A stretch of 32,149 bases of DNA, taken from assembly GCA_029266415.1 (NCBI GenBank), contig JAQSWW010000017.1, forward strand, positions 1-32,149, in the 5' to 3' direction. How positions within the stretch are numbered: position 1 is the first letter of the stretch; the number at the start of each line of letters is the position of its first letter. Of this stretch, positions 1 to 8,206 are shown one piece after another. The DNA is from Actinomycetospora sp. (GTDB lineage: Bacteria; Actinomycetota; Actinomycetes; Mycobacteriales; Pseudonocardiaceae). The position numbers were made by a program, and so were the translations under genes. The notes beneath the pieces are model-generated. The model had not been told where the DNA came from. It made no database searches and worked only from the letters and a program-made list of their open reading frames with translations.

Positions 1-111
1 GCGGGTTGCCCCCCGGTGACCCGCCGCCCGGCCGACGCCACTGACCGGCGACCGCGCCCGGCCTGCGCCCGGTGGTTCGGCCGGCGGGGCGCGGGCGTTA
101 CCCGATCGGGC

Positions 112-2598
112 TCAGGACACATCGGAGGACACACCGGACACGGGTTGCTCGAGGCTTCCGAGGACCGCCGGGAGCTCGCCGGGGTGGACCACCACGAGGG
201 AGCGCGTGGCCCGGGTCAGCGCCACGTAGAGGTCGTTGAGGCCGCGGGGCGACCCCGCGACGACGCCGTCCGGGTCGACGAGCACCACGGCGTCGAACTC
301 CAGGCCCTTGGCGTCGGCCACCTCGCACACCACGACCTCGGACTCGAGGTCCACGGCGGCGTCGCCCCCGCCGACCGGCCCGGCCGTCACGCCCAGGGCC
401 TCGGCGATCGCCGGCACCCGGCCACCCGGGGCGAGCACCGCGACCCGCCCGGCGCCCTCGGCGTCGAGGACGGCCGCGCGGGCCTCCCGCGCGCAGGACG
501 CCGCCGCGTCGGCCAGCCCGTCCTCGTCGGCCGCGACGGCGCGGGGCGGCACCCCGGACTCGCGGACCGACGTCGGCGTGGCCGCCGTGGGGTCGATCGC
601 GGCGAGCACGTCCGCGGCGACGGCCATGATCTCGGCGGGCGTGCGGTAGTTGACCGTGAGCACCTCACGGCGCCAGCGCGCGGAGACGTAGGGCGAGAGC
701 ACCTCACCCCACGACGAGGCCCCGGCCCGGGCACCGGTCTGGGCGACGTCGCCGACCAGGGTCATCGAGCGGCTGGGGCAGCGGCGCATCAGCACCCGCC
801 ACGCCATCGGCGAGAGCTCCTGCGCCTCGTCGACGATGACGTGCCCGAACGTCCAGGTGCGGTCGTCGGCCGCGCGCTCGGCCGCGGAGGCGTGGGTGAC
901 CTCGCGGGTGCGGTCGGCGAGCACGCTGGCGTCGATGACGTCGGTGGGGCGCAGCAGCTCGGAGTCCCAGTCCTCCTCCATCGCGAGGATCTCGAGCACG
1001 CCCGCGGCGTAGGCCTCGTCCGCCTCGCGCTTGCGCTCCTCCGCCTCGCGAGCGGCGGTGTCGTCCTCCCCGAGCAGCTCGGCGACCTCGTCGAGCAGCA
1101 CCGCGTCCGCGGGGCTCCACCAGCCGCCGTCGACCAGCGACGCGGGCGGGGCCTCGCGGGCGAGCAGGCGGCGGTCGGCGTCGGACCAGCCCCGCGTGGC
1201 CGCCCGCAGGCGGTGCGGGGTGGTCCACAGGTCGGCGAGCAGCTGGGGCGGCGTCAGCGTCGGCCACAGGTCGTCGAGCACGGCGCGCAGGTCGGGGTCG
1301 GCGCGCAGGCCGGCGCGGACGTCGGCGAGGTCGCCGCGGTCGAGCAGGCTCGAGCGCCCGTCGGGGTCCAGCGCGTCCCGGCCCACCCGGTCGACCTCGC
1401 GGCGGGCGAGCTGGTCGACCACCTCGCGCACGAAGGTGCGCTTGGCGTCGTTGTGCGGGCGGCGGGTGCGCCGGGCGCGGGTGCGGGCCTGCGCGACGAG
1501 GTCGCGGTCGAGGACGACCGGCTCGCCGTCGACGACCAGCTCGATCGGGCGCCGGGGCAGCTCCTGGCGGTCGCGCACCGCGGCGGAGAGCACGCGGGTC
1601 ATCTCGGCGTCGCCCTTGAGCGCGGCGGTCTCGGCCGGCTCGGCCCGCCGCGCGGACAGGCCGGGGTAGAGCTCGCCGACGGTGGAGAGCAGCACGCTGG
1701 TCTCGCCGAGGGAGGGCAGGACCTGCTCGATGTAGCGCAGGAACGTCGGGTTGGGTCCGACGACGAGCACGCCGCGCTTCGCGAGCTGGCGGCGGTGGGT
1801 GTAGAGCAGGTAGGCCGCACGGTGCAGCGCGACGGCGGTCTTGCCCGTCCCGGGGCCGCCCTCGACGACCACGACGCCGTTGGCACTGGACCGGATCACC
1901 CGGTCCTGCTCGCCCTGGATGGTGGCGACGATGTCGCCCATCCGCCCGGTGCGCCCGGCCGAGAGCGCCGCGAGCAGCACGGCCTCGCCGGTCAGGCCGG
2001 TGCGCTGGGTGGCGGCGCCGAGGCGGGCGGCCTCCTCGAGGTCGAGCACCTCGTCGTCGACCGCGGTGACCCGCCGGCTGCGCGAGCGGATGTGCCGGCG
2101 GCGGCGCACGCCGTCGGGCGAGGCGGCGGTGGCCGTGTAGTACGGCCGGGCGGCGGGGGCGCGCCAGTCGACCAGCAGCGGCTCGTAGTCGTGGTCCTCG
2201 TCGAGCAGCCCGAGGCGCCCGACGTAGAGGACGTCCTGGTCGAGCCCCTCGACCTCGTCGGCCCCGCCGCGGCGGTCGTCGGCGGGCGGGGGCGGCGGCC
2301 GGTCGGGGTCGAGGTCCAGGCGCCCGAAGCACAGCCCGTTCTCCACCGCGGAGAGCGTGGCGAGCTGCTCGGAGTACATCTGCGCGGCCGCGTCGCGCTC
2401 GGAGACCGCCTGCGGCGTCCCGGTGGTCTCGTCGCGCAGCACGCGGGCGAGCAGCGCGGCGGTCTCGGTGCGGCGTTCGTCGAGCTTCCCGTAGAGCATC
2501 GTGACGTAGGGCTGCTCGACGGCCACCGGATCGACGGTGTCGGCGCCCGGGGGCTCGCCGCGCGCGGTGTCGGCGGCGGACGTGGACGAGGCGGTCAC
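112..2598 (-). CDS. HelD-like ATPase (UvrD/Rep superfamily 1), RNA polymerase-associated
   Basis: About 828 aa. The sequence shows superfamily 1 helicase motifs. The Walker A loop GGPGTGKTAVALHRAAYLL has its Lys near residue 253, motif II is VDEAQELSPMAW near residue 588, then come LTVNYRTPAEI, a motif V-like AKGLEFDAVVLVDPDG and the C-terminal motif VI LYVALTRATRSLVVVH. The DEAQELSPMAW form and an N-terminal region before Walker A fit HelD, which removes stalled or drug-bound RNA polymerase from DNA; actinobacterial HelR members can give rifamycin tolerance. I chose the GTG at 2598 because GGAGAAGG lies 5 nt upstream; the frame stays open to 2694, with an ATG at 2649. I saw no rifamycin-associated palindrome upstream. 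It follows the MBL gene on the same strand after a 160-nt gap, so it may have its own promoter. A true DNA helicase is the alternative. Confidence 0.85.
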   Translation of the reverse strand: MTASSTSAADTARGEPPGADTVDPVAVEQPYVTMLYGKLDERRTETAALLARVLRDETTGTPQAVSERDAAAQMYSEQLATLSAVENGLCFGRLDLDPDRPPPPPADDRRGGADEVEGLDQDVLYVGRLGLLDEDHDYEPLLVDWRAPAARPYYTATAASPDGVRRRRHIRSRSRRVTAVDDEVLDLEEAARLGAATQRTGLTGEAVLLAALSAGRTGRMGDIVATIQGEQDRVIRSSANGVVVVEGGPGTGKTAVALHRAAYLLYTHRRQLAKRGVLVVGPNPTFLRYIEQVLPSLGETSVLLSTVGELYPGLSARRAEPAETAALKGDAEMTRVLSAAVRDRQELPRRPIELVVDGEPVVLDRDLVAQARTRARRTRRPHNDAKRTFVREVVDQLARREVDRVGRDALDPDGRSSLLDRGDLADVRAGLRADPDLRAVLDDLWPTLTPPQLLADLWTTPHRLRAATRGWSDADRRLLAREAPPASLVDGGWWSPADAVLLDEVAELLGEDDTAAREAEERKREADEAYAAGVLEILAMEEDWDSELLRPTDVIDASVLADRTREVTHASAAERAADDRTWTFGHVIVDEAQELSPMAWRVLMRRCPSRSMTLVGDVAQTGARAGASSWGEVLSPYVSARWRREVLTVNYRTPAEIMAVAADVLAAIDPTAATPTSVRESGVPPRAVAADEDGLADAAASCAREARAAVLDAEGAGRVAVLAPGGRVPAIAEALGVTAGPVGGGDAAVDLESEVVVCEVADAKGLEFDAVVLVDPDGVVAGSPRGLNDLYVALTRATRSLVVVHPGELPAVLGSLEQPVSGVSSDVS

Positions 2599-2758
2599 GC
2601 GGGCCTTCTCCAGCGGGACGGGCCGGCGCAGGTGTGCCGGGACGACCATCCACGGTAGCTCCGCACCCGCCGCCGCGCCGCCGCTGTGGTCCACCGAGCG
2701 TGCGGGGAGGACGACCGGCCGGGCCGGGGCGGCGAGGGGCCGGGCGTGTCGTCCCGGA

Positions 2759-3835
2759 TCAGGCCGCGGTGTGCCGCACGACCTCGTCGCCCCCGGAGGC
2801 CCCCGCGCCGGGCTCGGCCACCCGCGCCACGCGGCCCTGGGCGGCGAGGACCTCGAGGTGGGCGTCGGTCTCGAGCACCGCGAGCATCCGGTTGAACGTC
2901 TCCAGCTCGTCGAGGCGGTGCTCGCGGCGCGTCCACCGCACCGCCCCCGCGACCTCGGCGGCCGTGGGCAGCCCCGTCGCGACGGCCGCGGCGATCTCGT
3001 CGAGGCGCCGGTCGTGGTGGGCCACGAGCTCGTCGACGCGGGCGTGGACGCTCGGCGCGACCGGCCCGTGGGCGGGCAGGAGCAGGCGGTCCGGTTCGGA
3101 CCGCAGCGCCGCGAGCGAGGACAGGTAGCGGGTGAGCGCCCCGGGCTGCGCGGCGGGCTCGAAGCCGATCGAGGGCGTGATGTGGGGCAGCACGTGGTCG
3201 CCCGCGAACAGCATCGTGCGGTCGGCGGTGGTCTCGTCGACGAAGACGACGTGCCCGCGCGTGTGGCCCGGGGTCTCGCGCACCCTCAGCGAGCGCCCGC
3301 CCGCCTCCAGGTGCTGGCCGTCGACCAGCCAGTCGTCGGGGTGGGCGAAGTCCTCGGTCGGCGGCGCCTCGGCGTTGGCCAGCCACGACCGCACCTCGGC
3401 GGCCAGCGTGTGCGCGCCCGCCCGGTCGAGCGCCTCGACCTGGGCGCTGAACCCGCGGCCGGGCCCCTGGATGCGCTCCAGGGAGTCGCGCTCCCCGGCA
3501 CCGAGCGACACCCGGGCGCCGTGCTCACGGCGCAGCGCGACGGCCTGGCTGTAGTGGTCGCGGTGCACGTGCGTGACGAGGAAGCGGCGCACCTCCGCGG
3601 TCTCGACCCCCAGCTCGCCGAGCAGCCGGGCCAGCACGTCGCGGGACGCGTCGATCGCCCAGCCGCCGTCGACGAGGGTCAGCTCGCCGTCACGGCCCTC
3701 GCCGCCCTCGGGAGCGAGCAGGTAGACGTTGACCGCCCGCAGCGCGTCGCTCGGCAGCGGCAGGGGCAGGCGGTGGACGCCGGTGGCGACCGTCTCGAGC
3801 TCGGGCCTGCTCCACGCGTGTCGATCGGGGATCAC
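2759..3835 (-). CDS. MBL-fold metallo-hydrolase
   Basis: 358 aa. The metallo-beta-lactamase fold is visible: DGGW at 56-59, the zinc motif THVHRDH (His89, His91, Asp93, His94), a third ligand His in ETPGHTRGH and the bridging Asp in FAGDHVLPHI. The C-terminal ~90 residues, with an RLDEIAAAV and TAAEVAGAV pattern, look like the winged-helix tail of LACTB2/glyoxalase II-like hydrolases. This group usually cleaves thioesters, lactones or phosphoesters; the substrate cannot be read from sequence. The GTG start overlaps the stop of the upstream flavoprotein gene in GTGA, so the two are translationally coupled and probably act together. Confidence 0.85.
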   Translation of the reverse strand: MIPDRHAWSRPELETVATGVHRLPLPLPSDALRAVNVYLLAPEGGEGRDGELTLVDGGWAIDASRDVLARLLGELGVETAEVRRFLVTHVHRDHYSQAVALRREHGARVSLGAGERDSLERIQGPGRGFSAQVEALDRAGAHTLAAEVRSWLANAEAPPTEDFAHPDDWLVDGQHLEAGGRSLRVRETPGHTRGHVVFVDETTADRTMLFAGDHVLPHITPSIGFEPAAQPGALTRYLSSLAALRSEPDRLLLPAHGPVAPSVHARVDELVAHHDRRLDEIAAAVATGLPTAAEVAGAVRWTRREHRLDELETFNRMLAVLETDAHLEVLAAQGRVARVAEPGAGASGGDEVVRHTAA

Positions 3836-4590
3836 TCTGCGGAGGATGCCCCTGCCCCGGCCCGCTGCGCCGTCCGGGGGTCCGCCTCGGCGCCCGGACG
3901 CCCGTCGGCGACCTCGCCCACGGTCACCCCGGCGCCCTCGGCGACCGCCCGGCGAGCCGCGGCGACGCCGAAGTGGTCGCCGCCCTTGCGGCGCGCGTCA
4001 TCGGTGCCCCACGAGCGCCGGCGGTCGACCGGTACCAGCCGGGGGATGTGCTTGCGGCAGTGGACGTAGGCCTCCTCGACGGTGACCTCCACCCACAGGT
4101 CGGCGCGGCGCCCCGGCACGGTCTCCCGTGGCAGCTCGGGGTGCTCGGCGCGCAGCTCCGCGTCCTCGACCAGCCGGGCGGCGCCGTTGACGTGCAGCCC
4201 GATGAGCTCGTCGGTGAAGTCGACCATCAGCAGCCCGACGTGCGGGTTCTCGCTGATGTTGCCCAGGCTCGCCATCACGCCGTTGCCGCGGTACTCGGGC
4301 CAGGCCACGTGACGGTCGTCGAGCACCCGCAGGAAGCCGGGCGGCCCGGCCCGCAGCGTCGAGTCGCACTCGCCGTGGGCGTCGGACGTGGCGACGAAGG
4401 CCATCGACATGCGCGCCACGAACTCCTGCATCGAGGGCACGAGGCGGTCGCAGACCTGGTCGTCGTAGAAGCGCCCGGCCCGGTCGCCGGTGCCCAGCGC
4501 GTCCTGCAGGACGTGCTCCCCGGTGGATCCGGGGCGGTCGGGGTGGGGGTCCTGATGGTGATCGGGGTGAGGGGAGACCCGGTCGCTCAT
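3832..4590 (-). CDS. Pyridoxamine 5'-phosphate oxidase-family FMN protein
   Basis: 252 aa. The core at about residues 45-190 has the split-barrel pattern of the PNPOx-like family: FVATSDAHGECDSTLRAGPPGFLRVLDD, then WPEYRGNGVMASLGNISENPHVGLL, then LHVNGAARLV. Members bind FMN, F420 or haem and act as small-molecule oxidoreductases. The reaction here is unknown, and similarity to true pyridoxine oxidase is only at fold level. The first 25 residues are rich in His, Pro and Asp and look disordered, as does the Ala/Gly-rich tail. The ATG at 4590 has GGAGAGG about 6 nt upstream. It is the first gene of a coupled pair with the MBL hydrolase. The intergenic region upstream holds a CRP-like site. Confidence 0.8.
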   Translation of the reverse strand: MSDRVSPHPDHHQDPHPDRPGSTGEHVLQDALGTGDRAGRFYDDQVCDRLVPSMQEFVARMSMAFVATSDAHGECDSTLRAGPPGFLRVLDDRHVAWPEYRGNGVMASLGNISENPHVGLLMVDFTDELIGLHVNGAARLVEDAELRAEHPELPRETVPGRRADLWVEVTVEEAYVHCRKHIPRLVPVDRRRSWGTDDARRKGGDHFGVAAARRAVAEGAGVTVGEVADGRPGAEADPRTAQRAGAGASSAE

Positions 4591-5169
4591 CGACGCCTCT
4601 CCGCGCCCCGGGGAGCCCGGGACGCCGTGCTCGGGTTGCGGCCGCGGTCGGGCCTGGGCGCACCCACGCCCGCGCCGCGTCGGTCGAGGGACAGGACCGA
4701 TGCAACGCGTCCGTGCCCGGATTGTCGACCCACGACCCTACGTGAGACCCACCCGGCCCAGGAGTCCCGCGTGTCCTGCGCGGAGCGCGACGGAGCTCCT
4801 CCGCCGATCAGCCGTACCTCGTTGTGACCCCGATCACTCCGTGATGGTTCCGAGACCTGACCGTCGTCGGGTCGTCACCCTCCGGCAGCCCCGTGAGCTG
4901 GGTGGACGCCGGGGTTCGATCATCGCTCGGCCGGGTGACGGCCGCTTCGGGCGGTCCTCCCCCGGGGCCTACTGTCATCGACGTCCGGGCACTCGTGGCA
5001 GCTGGCCGGACCCGCGCTCGTCCCGCCCAGGTCTGTCCGGCGGGCGCGGCCCCCGAGCATCCGCGGGACAGGCCGAGCAGCCGGCACCGGACTCCCCACC
5101 GGTGGCGCGGCACCTGGTTCGCTCCCCCTCGGCCAGGTCGACCCCCGGGCGGCGCGACGGAGACGACGC
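4591..5169. promoter_or_regulatory. Divergent intergenic region with a CRP-like site
   Basis: A 579-nt gap between divergent genes with no convincing coding region. TGTGA-N6-TCACT at 4823-4838 matches the CRP/GlxR-type consensus TGTGA-N6-TCACA in 9 of 10 fixed positions. A short inverted repeat, ATCAC-TCC-GTGAT at 4833-4845, overlaps it. The site lies about 235 nt from the minus-strand PNPOx start and about 330 nt from the plus-strand start at 5170. Which gene it serves is unknown. The long apparent plus-strand reading frame through here is rich in Pro and Arg, as expected from GC bias alone. Confidence 0.4.
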
Positions 5170-5931
5170 ATGGCCCGACACCGTGTGGACGGCGCCCGGA
5201 CGACGACGCCGCCCTCGCCGAGCACCAGCACGCGCACCGATCTCGGCGCCCTCCTCCCCCAGCAGGGCCCCGGCGCCGCGCACCCCTCCGGGCCGCTGCC
5301 CCGGGTCGGCCGCGGCACCCGCCGACCGGCGCCGGCGGCCGCGCCCCGGCCGGCCGCCCCCGTCCCGGCCGCGCCCGAGACCTCACCGCTCGACCTCGCG
5401 GCCATCGCCCTCGCCGCCGCCGGCGCCCGCCGCGCGGGCCTGCCCGACACGGGCACGTCACCGACCGGCCGGTCGGCCAGAGCCGCCGTCCCGCGCACGG
5501 CGGCCGACCTGCCGGGCGACCCGGCCGGCCCGACCACGGGCGGCACGCCCCGCCCCGCCTACCCCGCCGCGGTGCCCAGCGCGCTCGCGCCGCCGACGCC
5601 GTCGCACGCCGTGCCCGCGGTCCGGCGCGGGCGCCCGGGCCGCCGCGTCCCCCTGCCCACCCGCACCGCGGGCGCCCTGGCCTTCGTCGGCGCCCTGGCC
5701 GCGGGCGGGGTCGCGGTGGCCGGCGGCAGCGCGGTGCTCGACGGTGGCCCGACGCCCGAGACCGGCGAGCTGCGGGTCTCCGAGGCCGGCGCGGCGGCCG
5801 TCGCGGTGTCGCCAGCCTCGGCCGCACCGTCGCCCGCCGCCTCCGCGGCCGACCACGCGACGACGCGCGACGGCGGCGGCCGGCACCGGGCGGACCGCAC
5901 GGACGGCTCCGGGTCCTCCGGCGGCTACTGA
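5170..5931 (+). CDS. Pro/Ala-rich membrane protein, function unknown
   Basis: 253 aa, not assigned to a family. The first ~160 residues are rich in Pro, Ala and Thr and look disordered and cytoplasmic, ending in the basic patch [12 protein letters not shown]. One hydrophobic stretch at about 167-190 (AGALAFVGALAAGGVAVAGG) would make a single membrane span. The ~60-residue tail (Ala/Ser then Asp/Gly/Arg) would lie outside. This is a type II-like single-span layout. The ATG has GGAGACGACGC directly upstream. A strong hairpin follows the stop. It lies head-on to the mIHF gene. Composition alone could produce such an open frame, but the start site, membrane segment and terminator support a real gene. 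Confidence 0.6.
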   Translation: MARHRVDGARTTTPPSPSTSTRTDLGALLPQQGPGAAHPSGPLPRVGRGTRRPAPAAAPRPAAPVPAAPETSPLDLAAIALAAAGARRAGLPDTGTSPTGRSARAAVPRTAADLPGDPAGPTTGGTPRPAYPAAVPSALAPPTPSHAVPAVRRGRPGRRVPLPTRTAGALAFVGALAAGGVAVAGGSAVLDGGPTPETGELRVSEAGAAAVAVSPASAAPSPAASAADHATTRDGGGRHRADRTDGSGSSGGY

Positions 5932-5955
5932 GCCACCGCTGCACCGACAGAGGAC

Positions 5956-5993
5956 GGGGCGGCCGGCGATCCGAAGGGATCGCCGGCCGTCCC
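5956..5993 (+). terminator. Hairpin terminator after the membrane-protein gene
   Basis: A perfect 12-bp stem, GGCCGGCGATCC (5961-5972) with GGATCGCCGGCC (5977-5988), encloses a GAAG loop. Outer bases extend pairing to about 17 bp (5956-5993) with one G-T. There is no T-tract, as is common in actinobacteria. It lies 25 nt after the stop codon at 5931. Confidence 0.75.
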
Positions 5994-6002
5994 GGTGTCG
6001 TT

Positions 6003-6031
6003 CCGTGCCCGCCCTGGCGGGGCGGGCACGG
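6003..6031 (-). terminator. Hairpin terminator after the mIHF gene
   Basis: A 12-bp stem, CCGTGCCCGCCC (6003-6014) with GGGCGGGCACGG (6020-6031), and a 5-nt loop. It starts 5 nt past the stop of the minus-strand mIHF gene. With the neighbouring hairpin it insulates two convergent genes. Confidence 0.75.
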
Positions 6032-6035
6032 GGTG

Positions 6036-6347
6036 TCAGCCCAGCGCCGAGACCAGCGCCTCGCGCTGGCGCGAGCCGAGACCCGCCACCCGGCGGTCCT
6101 CGGGGATGCCGGCCTGCTCGAGCACGGCCGCGGCCTTCGCCGGGCCGTAGCCCGGCAGCGCGCGGACGAGCTGCGACACCTTGGTCTTGCCGGCGATCGG
6201 GTCGCTCTTGCCACGGTCGAGCACGGCGGGGATCGACTCGTCCCCGCTCTTGATGCCCGCCAGCAGGGCGGAGCGGGCCTGACGGGCCTCGCGCGACTTG
6301 GCCTGGGCGGCCTCGCGCTGCTCGGGGGTCAGCGTCGGGAGTGCCAT
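6036..6347 (-). CDS. mihF: Actinobacterial integration host factor (mIHF)
   Basis: 103 aa, close to the usual ~105-residue core. The N-terminus MALPTLTPEQREAA is a charged helix typical of the family. The C-terminal half, KVSQLVRALPGYGPAKAAAV then RRVAGLGSRQREAL, matches the helix-two-turns-helix region that binds DNA in mIHF/sIHF. These are nucleoid proteins unrelated to enterobacterial IHF. The ATG at 6347 has GGGAG 8 nt upstream; the frame stays open to 6527 but the family N-terminus fixes this start. In most actinobacteria mihF sits beside gmk and rpoZ. Here it stands alone between convergent and lipid genes, so it may be a second copy. It has its own terminator. Confidence 0.88.
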   Translation of the reverse strand: MALPTLTPEQREAAQAKSREARQARSALLAGIKSGDESIPAVLDRGKSDPIAGKTKVSQLVRALPGYGPAKAAAVLEQAGIPEDRRVAGLGSRQREALVSALG

Positions 6348-6408
6348 CGCGGTGTCTCCCCTCTCTGTGGTGCGAGGTCGTCGCGGGGACCCGCGACGTC
6401 GGTCGGAC

Positions 6409-6432
6409 CGGTCACACAGACGGTCACACGGA
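6409..6432 (-). repeat. Two tandem 12-bp repeats upstream of mihF
   Basis: CGGTCACACAGA (6409-6420) is followed by CGGTCACACGGA (6421-6432) and a partial third unit. On the mihF coding strand this reads as repeated GTGTGACCG, 62-85 nt upstream of the start codon. It could be a regulator site or promoter part; that is inference from position only. Confidence 0.35.
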
Positions 6433-6587
6433 CGGTGCGTCGACCGAGGACGCCACGCCGCGACGGCTGCCGCGGACCGGACGGCCGGGCCGATGGTTGC
6501 GGGACCGTACACGAGTCCGCCGACCACCCCGCCCCTGACCTGGGCGGATCACCCCGCGTCGGGCCTCGGGGACGCCGGTGACCGACC

Positions 6588-6607
6588 GGGTGACACTGCC
6601 GTCACCC
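6588..6607. repeat. Inverted repeat GGGTGAC-N6-GTCACCC
   Basis: A perfect 7-bp inverted repeat with a 6-nt spacer, 45 nt past the stop of the minus-strand methyltransferase gene and 241 nt upstream of mihF. It could end the lipid operon transcript or be an operator. The rest of 6348-6651 shows no gene. Confidence 0.4.
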
Positions 6608-6651
6608 ACGGGCGAGGCAGGTGTGCCGGGTGTGACGCCGCGGGTGGTCCC

Positions 6652-7284
6652 TCATCGACGCGGGCGTGCCGCGCGGTGGACGACGGCCGGGGGCAGGTTG
6701 CGCCACACCACCGGGGACGTCGTGACCTCGGCGAAGCAGTCGCCGAGCTCGGTGCGCAGGGCCCGCGCCGGCGCCGCCCACGAGGTCGCGCCGTACGCGA
6801 ACTGCACGAACACCCCGTCGTCGGCGAGCGCCCGCGCCACCACCGGCACCAGCGAGTCCTCGCGTCCCGGGCGGGTCGCGGACCAGCCCAGGCCGCTGAC
6901 CACCACGTCCGCCCCGGCGACGCCGCGCAGCGCCAGCAGCGCGCCCAGCTCGGCGACGTCGGCGGGCACGACCTCCACGCGGGGGAAACGGCCGGCGAGG
7001 CGGTGCGCGAGCACGGGGTTGATCTCCACCGCCAGCTGCCGGCCGCGCCCGGCGAGGCGGTGGGCGAGCAGGCCGGTGAACGCGCCGCTGCCGGCGCCGA
7101 GCTCGACGACGACGGGGGCGGCGGGCGCGGCGCTCAGGGCGGCGTCGGCCATGGCGCGGGCGAGCGCGGAGCTGCTCGGCCACACCGAGGCCGTGGCCAG
7201 CGGCGCGCGGACGAACTGCGCGGCGAACACCGCGCGGTCGGCGAGCGAGGCGTCGCGGGGTGGGGGCGGCTCCGGCTCAGGCAA
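6652..7284 (-). CDS. PmtA-like phospholipid/lipid N-methyltransferase
   Basis: About 210 aa. The SAM-binding motif I is VVVELGAGSGAFTGLL, followed by the acidic strand end LAVEINP and an aspartate in VPADVAEL. The stretch SGLGWSATRPGREDSLVP and then ALADDGVFVQFAYG resembles the bacterial PmtA class, which methylates phosphatidylethanolamine (family knowledge). The TTG start at 7284 overlaps the end of the acyltransferase gene. No ATG or GTG lies nearby in frame, so the start is uncertain; the frame runs open to 7572 but that part is shadow. It is the last gene of the ols-like cluster, so the substrate may be an ornithine lipid rather than a phospholipid (inference). An rRNA adenine dimethylase-like activity is a weaker alternative. 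Confidence 0.7.
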   Translation of the reverse strand: MPEPEPPPPRDASLADRAVFAAQFVRAPLATASVWPSSSALARAMADAALSAAPAAPVVVELGAGSGAFTGLLAHRLAGRGRQLAVEINPVLAHRLAGRFPRVEVVPADVAELGALLALRGVAGADVVVSGLGWSATRPGREDSLVPVVARALADDGVFVQFAYGATSWAAPARALRTELGDCFAEVTTSPVVWRNLPPAVVHRAARPRR

Positions 7285-8206
7285 CGTGCTCGAGGTCCCG
7301 GACGGGCCGCGGCGCGGGGGGGCGTGCGGGGCGCACGACGGCAGGGTGGCCGGCGGGGTCGGGCGGCAGGGCGGCCTCGATCGCCGCGGCCGACGCCCGC
7401 GCGAGCGCCCGGCGGGCGTCGGCGCGGGCGGGCCCGGACGGCACCGAGCGGGCGTCGATCGCGGGGCAGGCCACGACGTCGACGACGAGCCCGCGCGCGG
7501 CGAGCACGCGGCGCAGCGAGTCGGCGAGCGTGTCGTCGCCGATGAAGGCGGCGGTGGCGTCGAGGGCGGCACCGCGGCTGCGGTAGCGCACCGCCACCGG
7601 GACCACCGGCGCGCCCGCGTCGCGGGCGGCCTGGAACGCCGCAGGGCGGAACGTGCCGAGGTCGCGGCCGCAGCGCGTGGTCCCCTCGGCGAAGACGCCG
7701 ATCGTGGTGCCGGCGCGCAGGGCGCCGGCGAGGCCCGCGACGGCGTCGGGCAGGGCGCGCAGCCGCTCGCGGTCGAGGAAGACCGTGCCCACGCAGGCCG
7801 CCATGACGCCCAGCACCGGCCACTGCCGGACCTCGCGCTTGGCGAGCATCCGCACCGGCGCCACGGCGTTGAGCGCGAGCACGTCGAGCCAGGAGACGTG
7901 GTTGGCCACGACGAGCGTGCCCGCCGGCACCACCGGGCCGGAGCGGCGTACCCGCACCCCGCAGGCGACCAGCGCGGCCGCGGTCCAGAGCTGCTGGGCC
8001 CGCCCGACCGCGGCGGGGCGCAGGAGCGGGACGGCGAACGCCACGACCAGACCCGCGAGGAGGACCACCGTGAGCGCGAGGACCCGGACGGTCACCCGCG
8101 CGACCCGCCGGGCACGCGCCGCGCCGGCGACGGACTCCGGAGCGGGCCGGCAGCCCGGGACGCAGGGCGAGGTCGGCGCCCACGGATTCCCCCGCCCGCC
8201 CGTCAT
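7277..8206 (-). CDS. olsA: PlsC-type 1-acyl acyltransferase, OlsA-like
   Basis: 309 aa. A membrane segment at about 40-62 precedes the acyltransferase domain. Motif I is NHVSWLD (His103, Asp108, HX4D), then FLDRERL, motif III FAEGTTRCGRDLGTFRPAAF and VVPVAVRY, as in the PlsC/LPLAT family. The enzyme transfers a fatty acyl chain from ACP or CoA onto a hydroxyl group. Next to an OlsB-like gene it fits OlsA, which O-acylates lyso-ornithine lipid; a lysophosphatidate acyltransferase is the alternative. The ATG at 8206 overlaps the upstream TGA in ATGA, so translation is coupled. The frame stays open to 8533 but that part reads as antisense of the neighbour. The gene symbol rests on context. Confidence 0.8.
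   Translation of the reverse strand: MTGGRGNPWAPTSPCVPGCRPAPESVAGAARARRVARVTVRVLALTVVLLAGLVVAFAVPLLRPAAVGRAQQLWTAAALVACGVRVRRSGPVVPAGTLVVANHVSWLDVLALNAVAPVRMLAKREVRQWPVLGVMAACVGTVFLDRERLRALPDAVAGLAGALRAGTTIGVFAEGTTRCGRDLGTFRPAAFQAARDAGAPVVPVAVRYRSRGAALDATAAFIGDDTLADSLRRVLAARGLVVDVVACPAIDARSVPSGPARADARRALARASAAAIEAALPPDPAGHPAVVRPARPPAPRPVRDLEHVA

Noticed and set aside
1..111. Window start upstream of the HelD stop codon
   Set aside because: Short GC-rich stretches could pair, but no clear hairpin or coding segment can be supported.
16..2658. Long plus-strand open frame opposite the HelD-like gene (880 codons)
   Set aside because: Its composition (Gly, Arg, Val, Asp and His runs) is that of the antisense of a high-GC gene; the minus strand has clear helicase motifs.
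4700..6581. Several long Arg/Pro-rich open frames on both strands
   Set aside because: They overlap each other, have no recognisable motifs and follow from the GC bias. Only the frame at 5170-5931 has a ribosome site, membrane segment and terminator.
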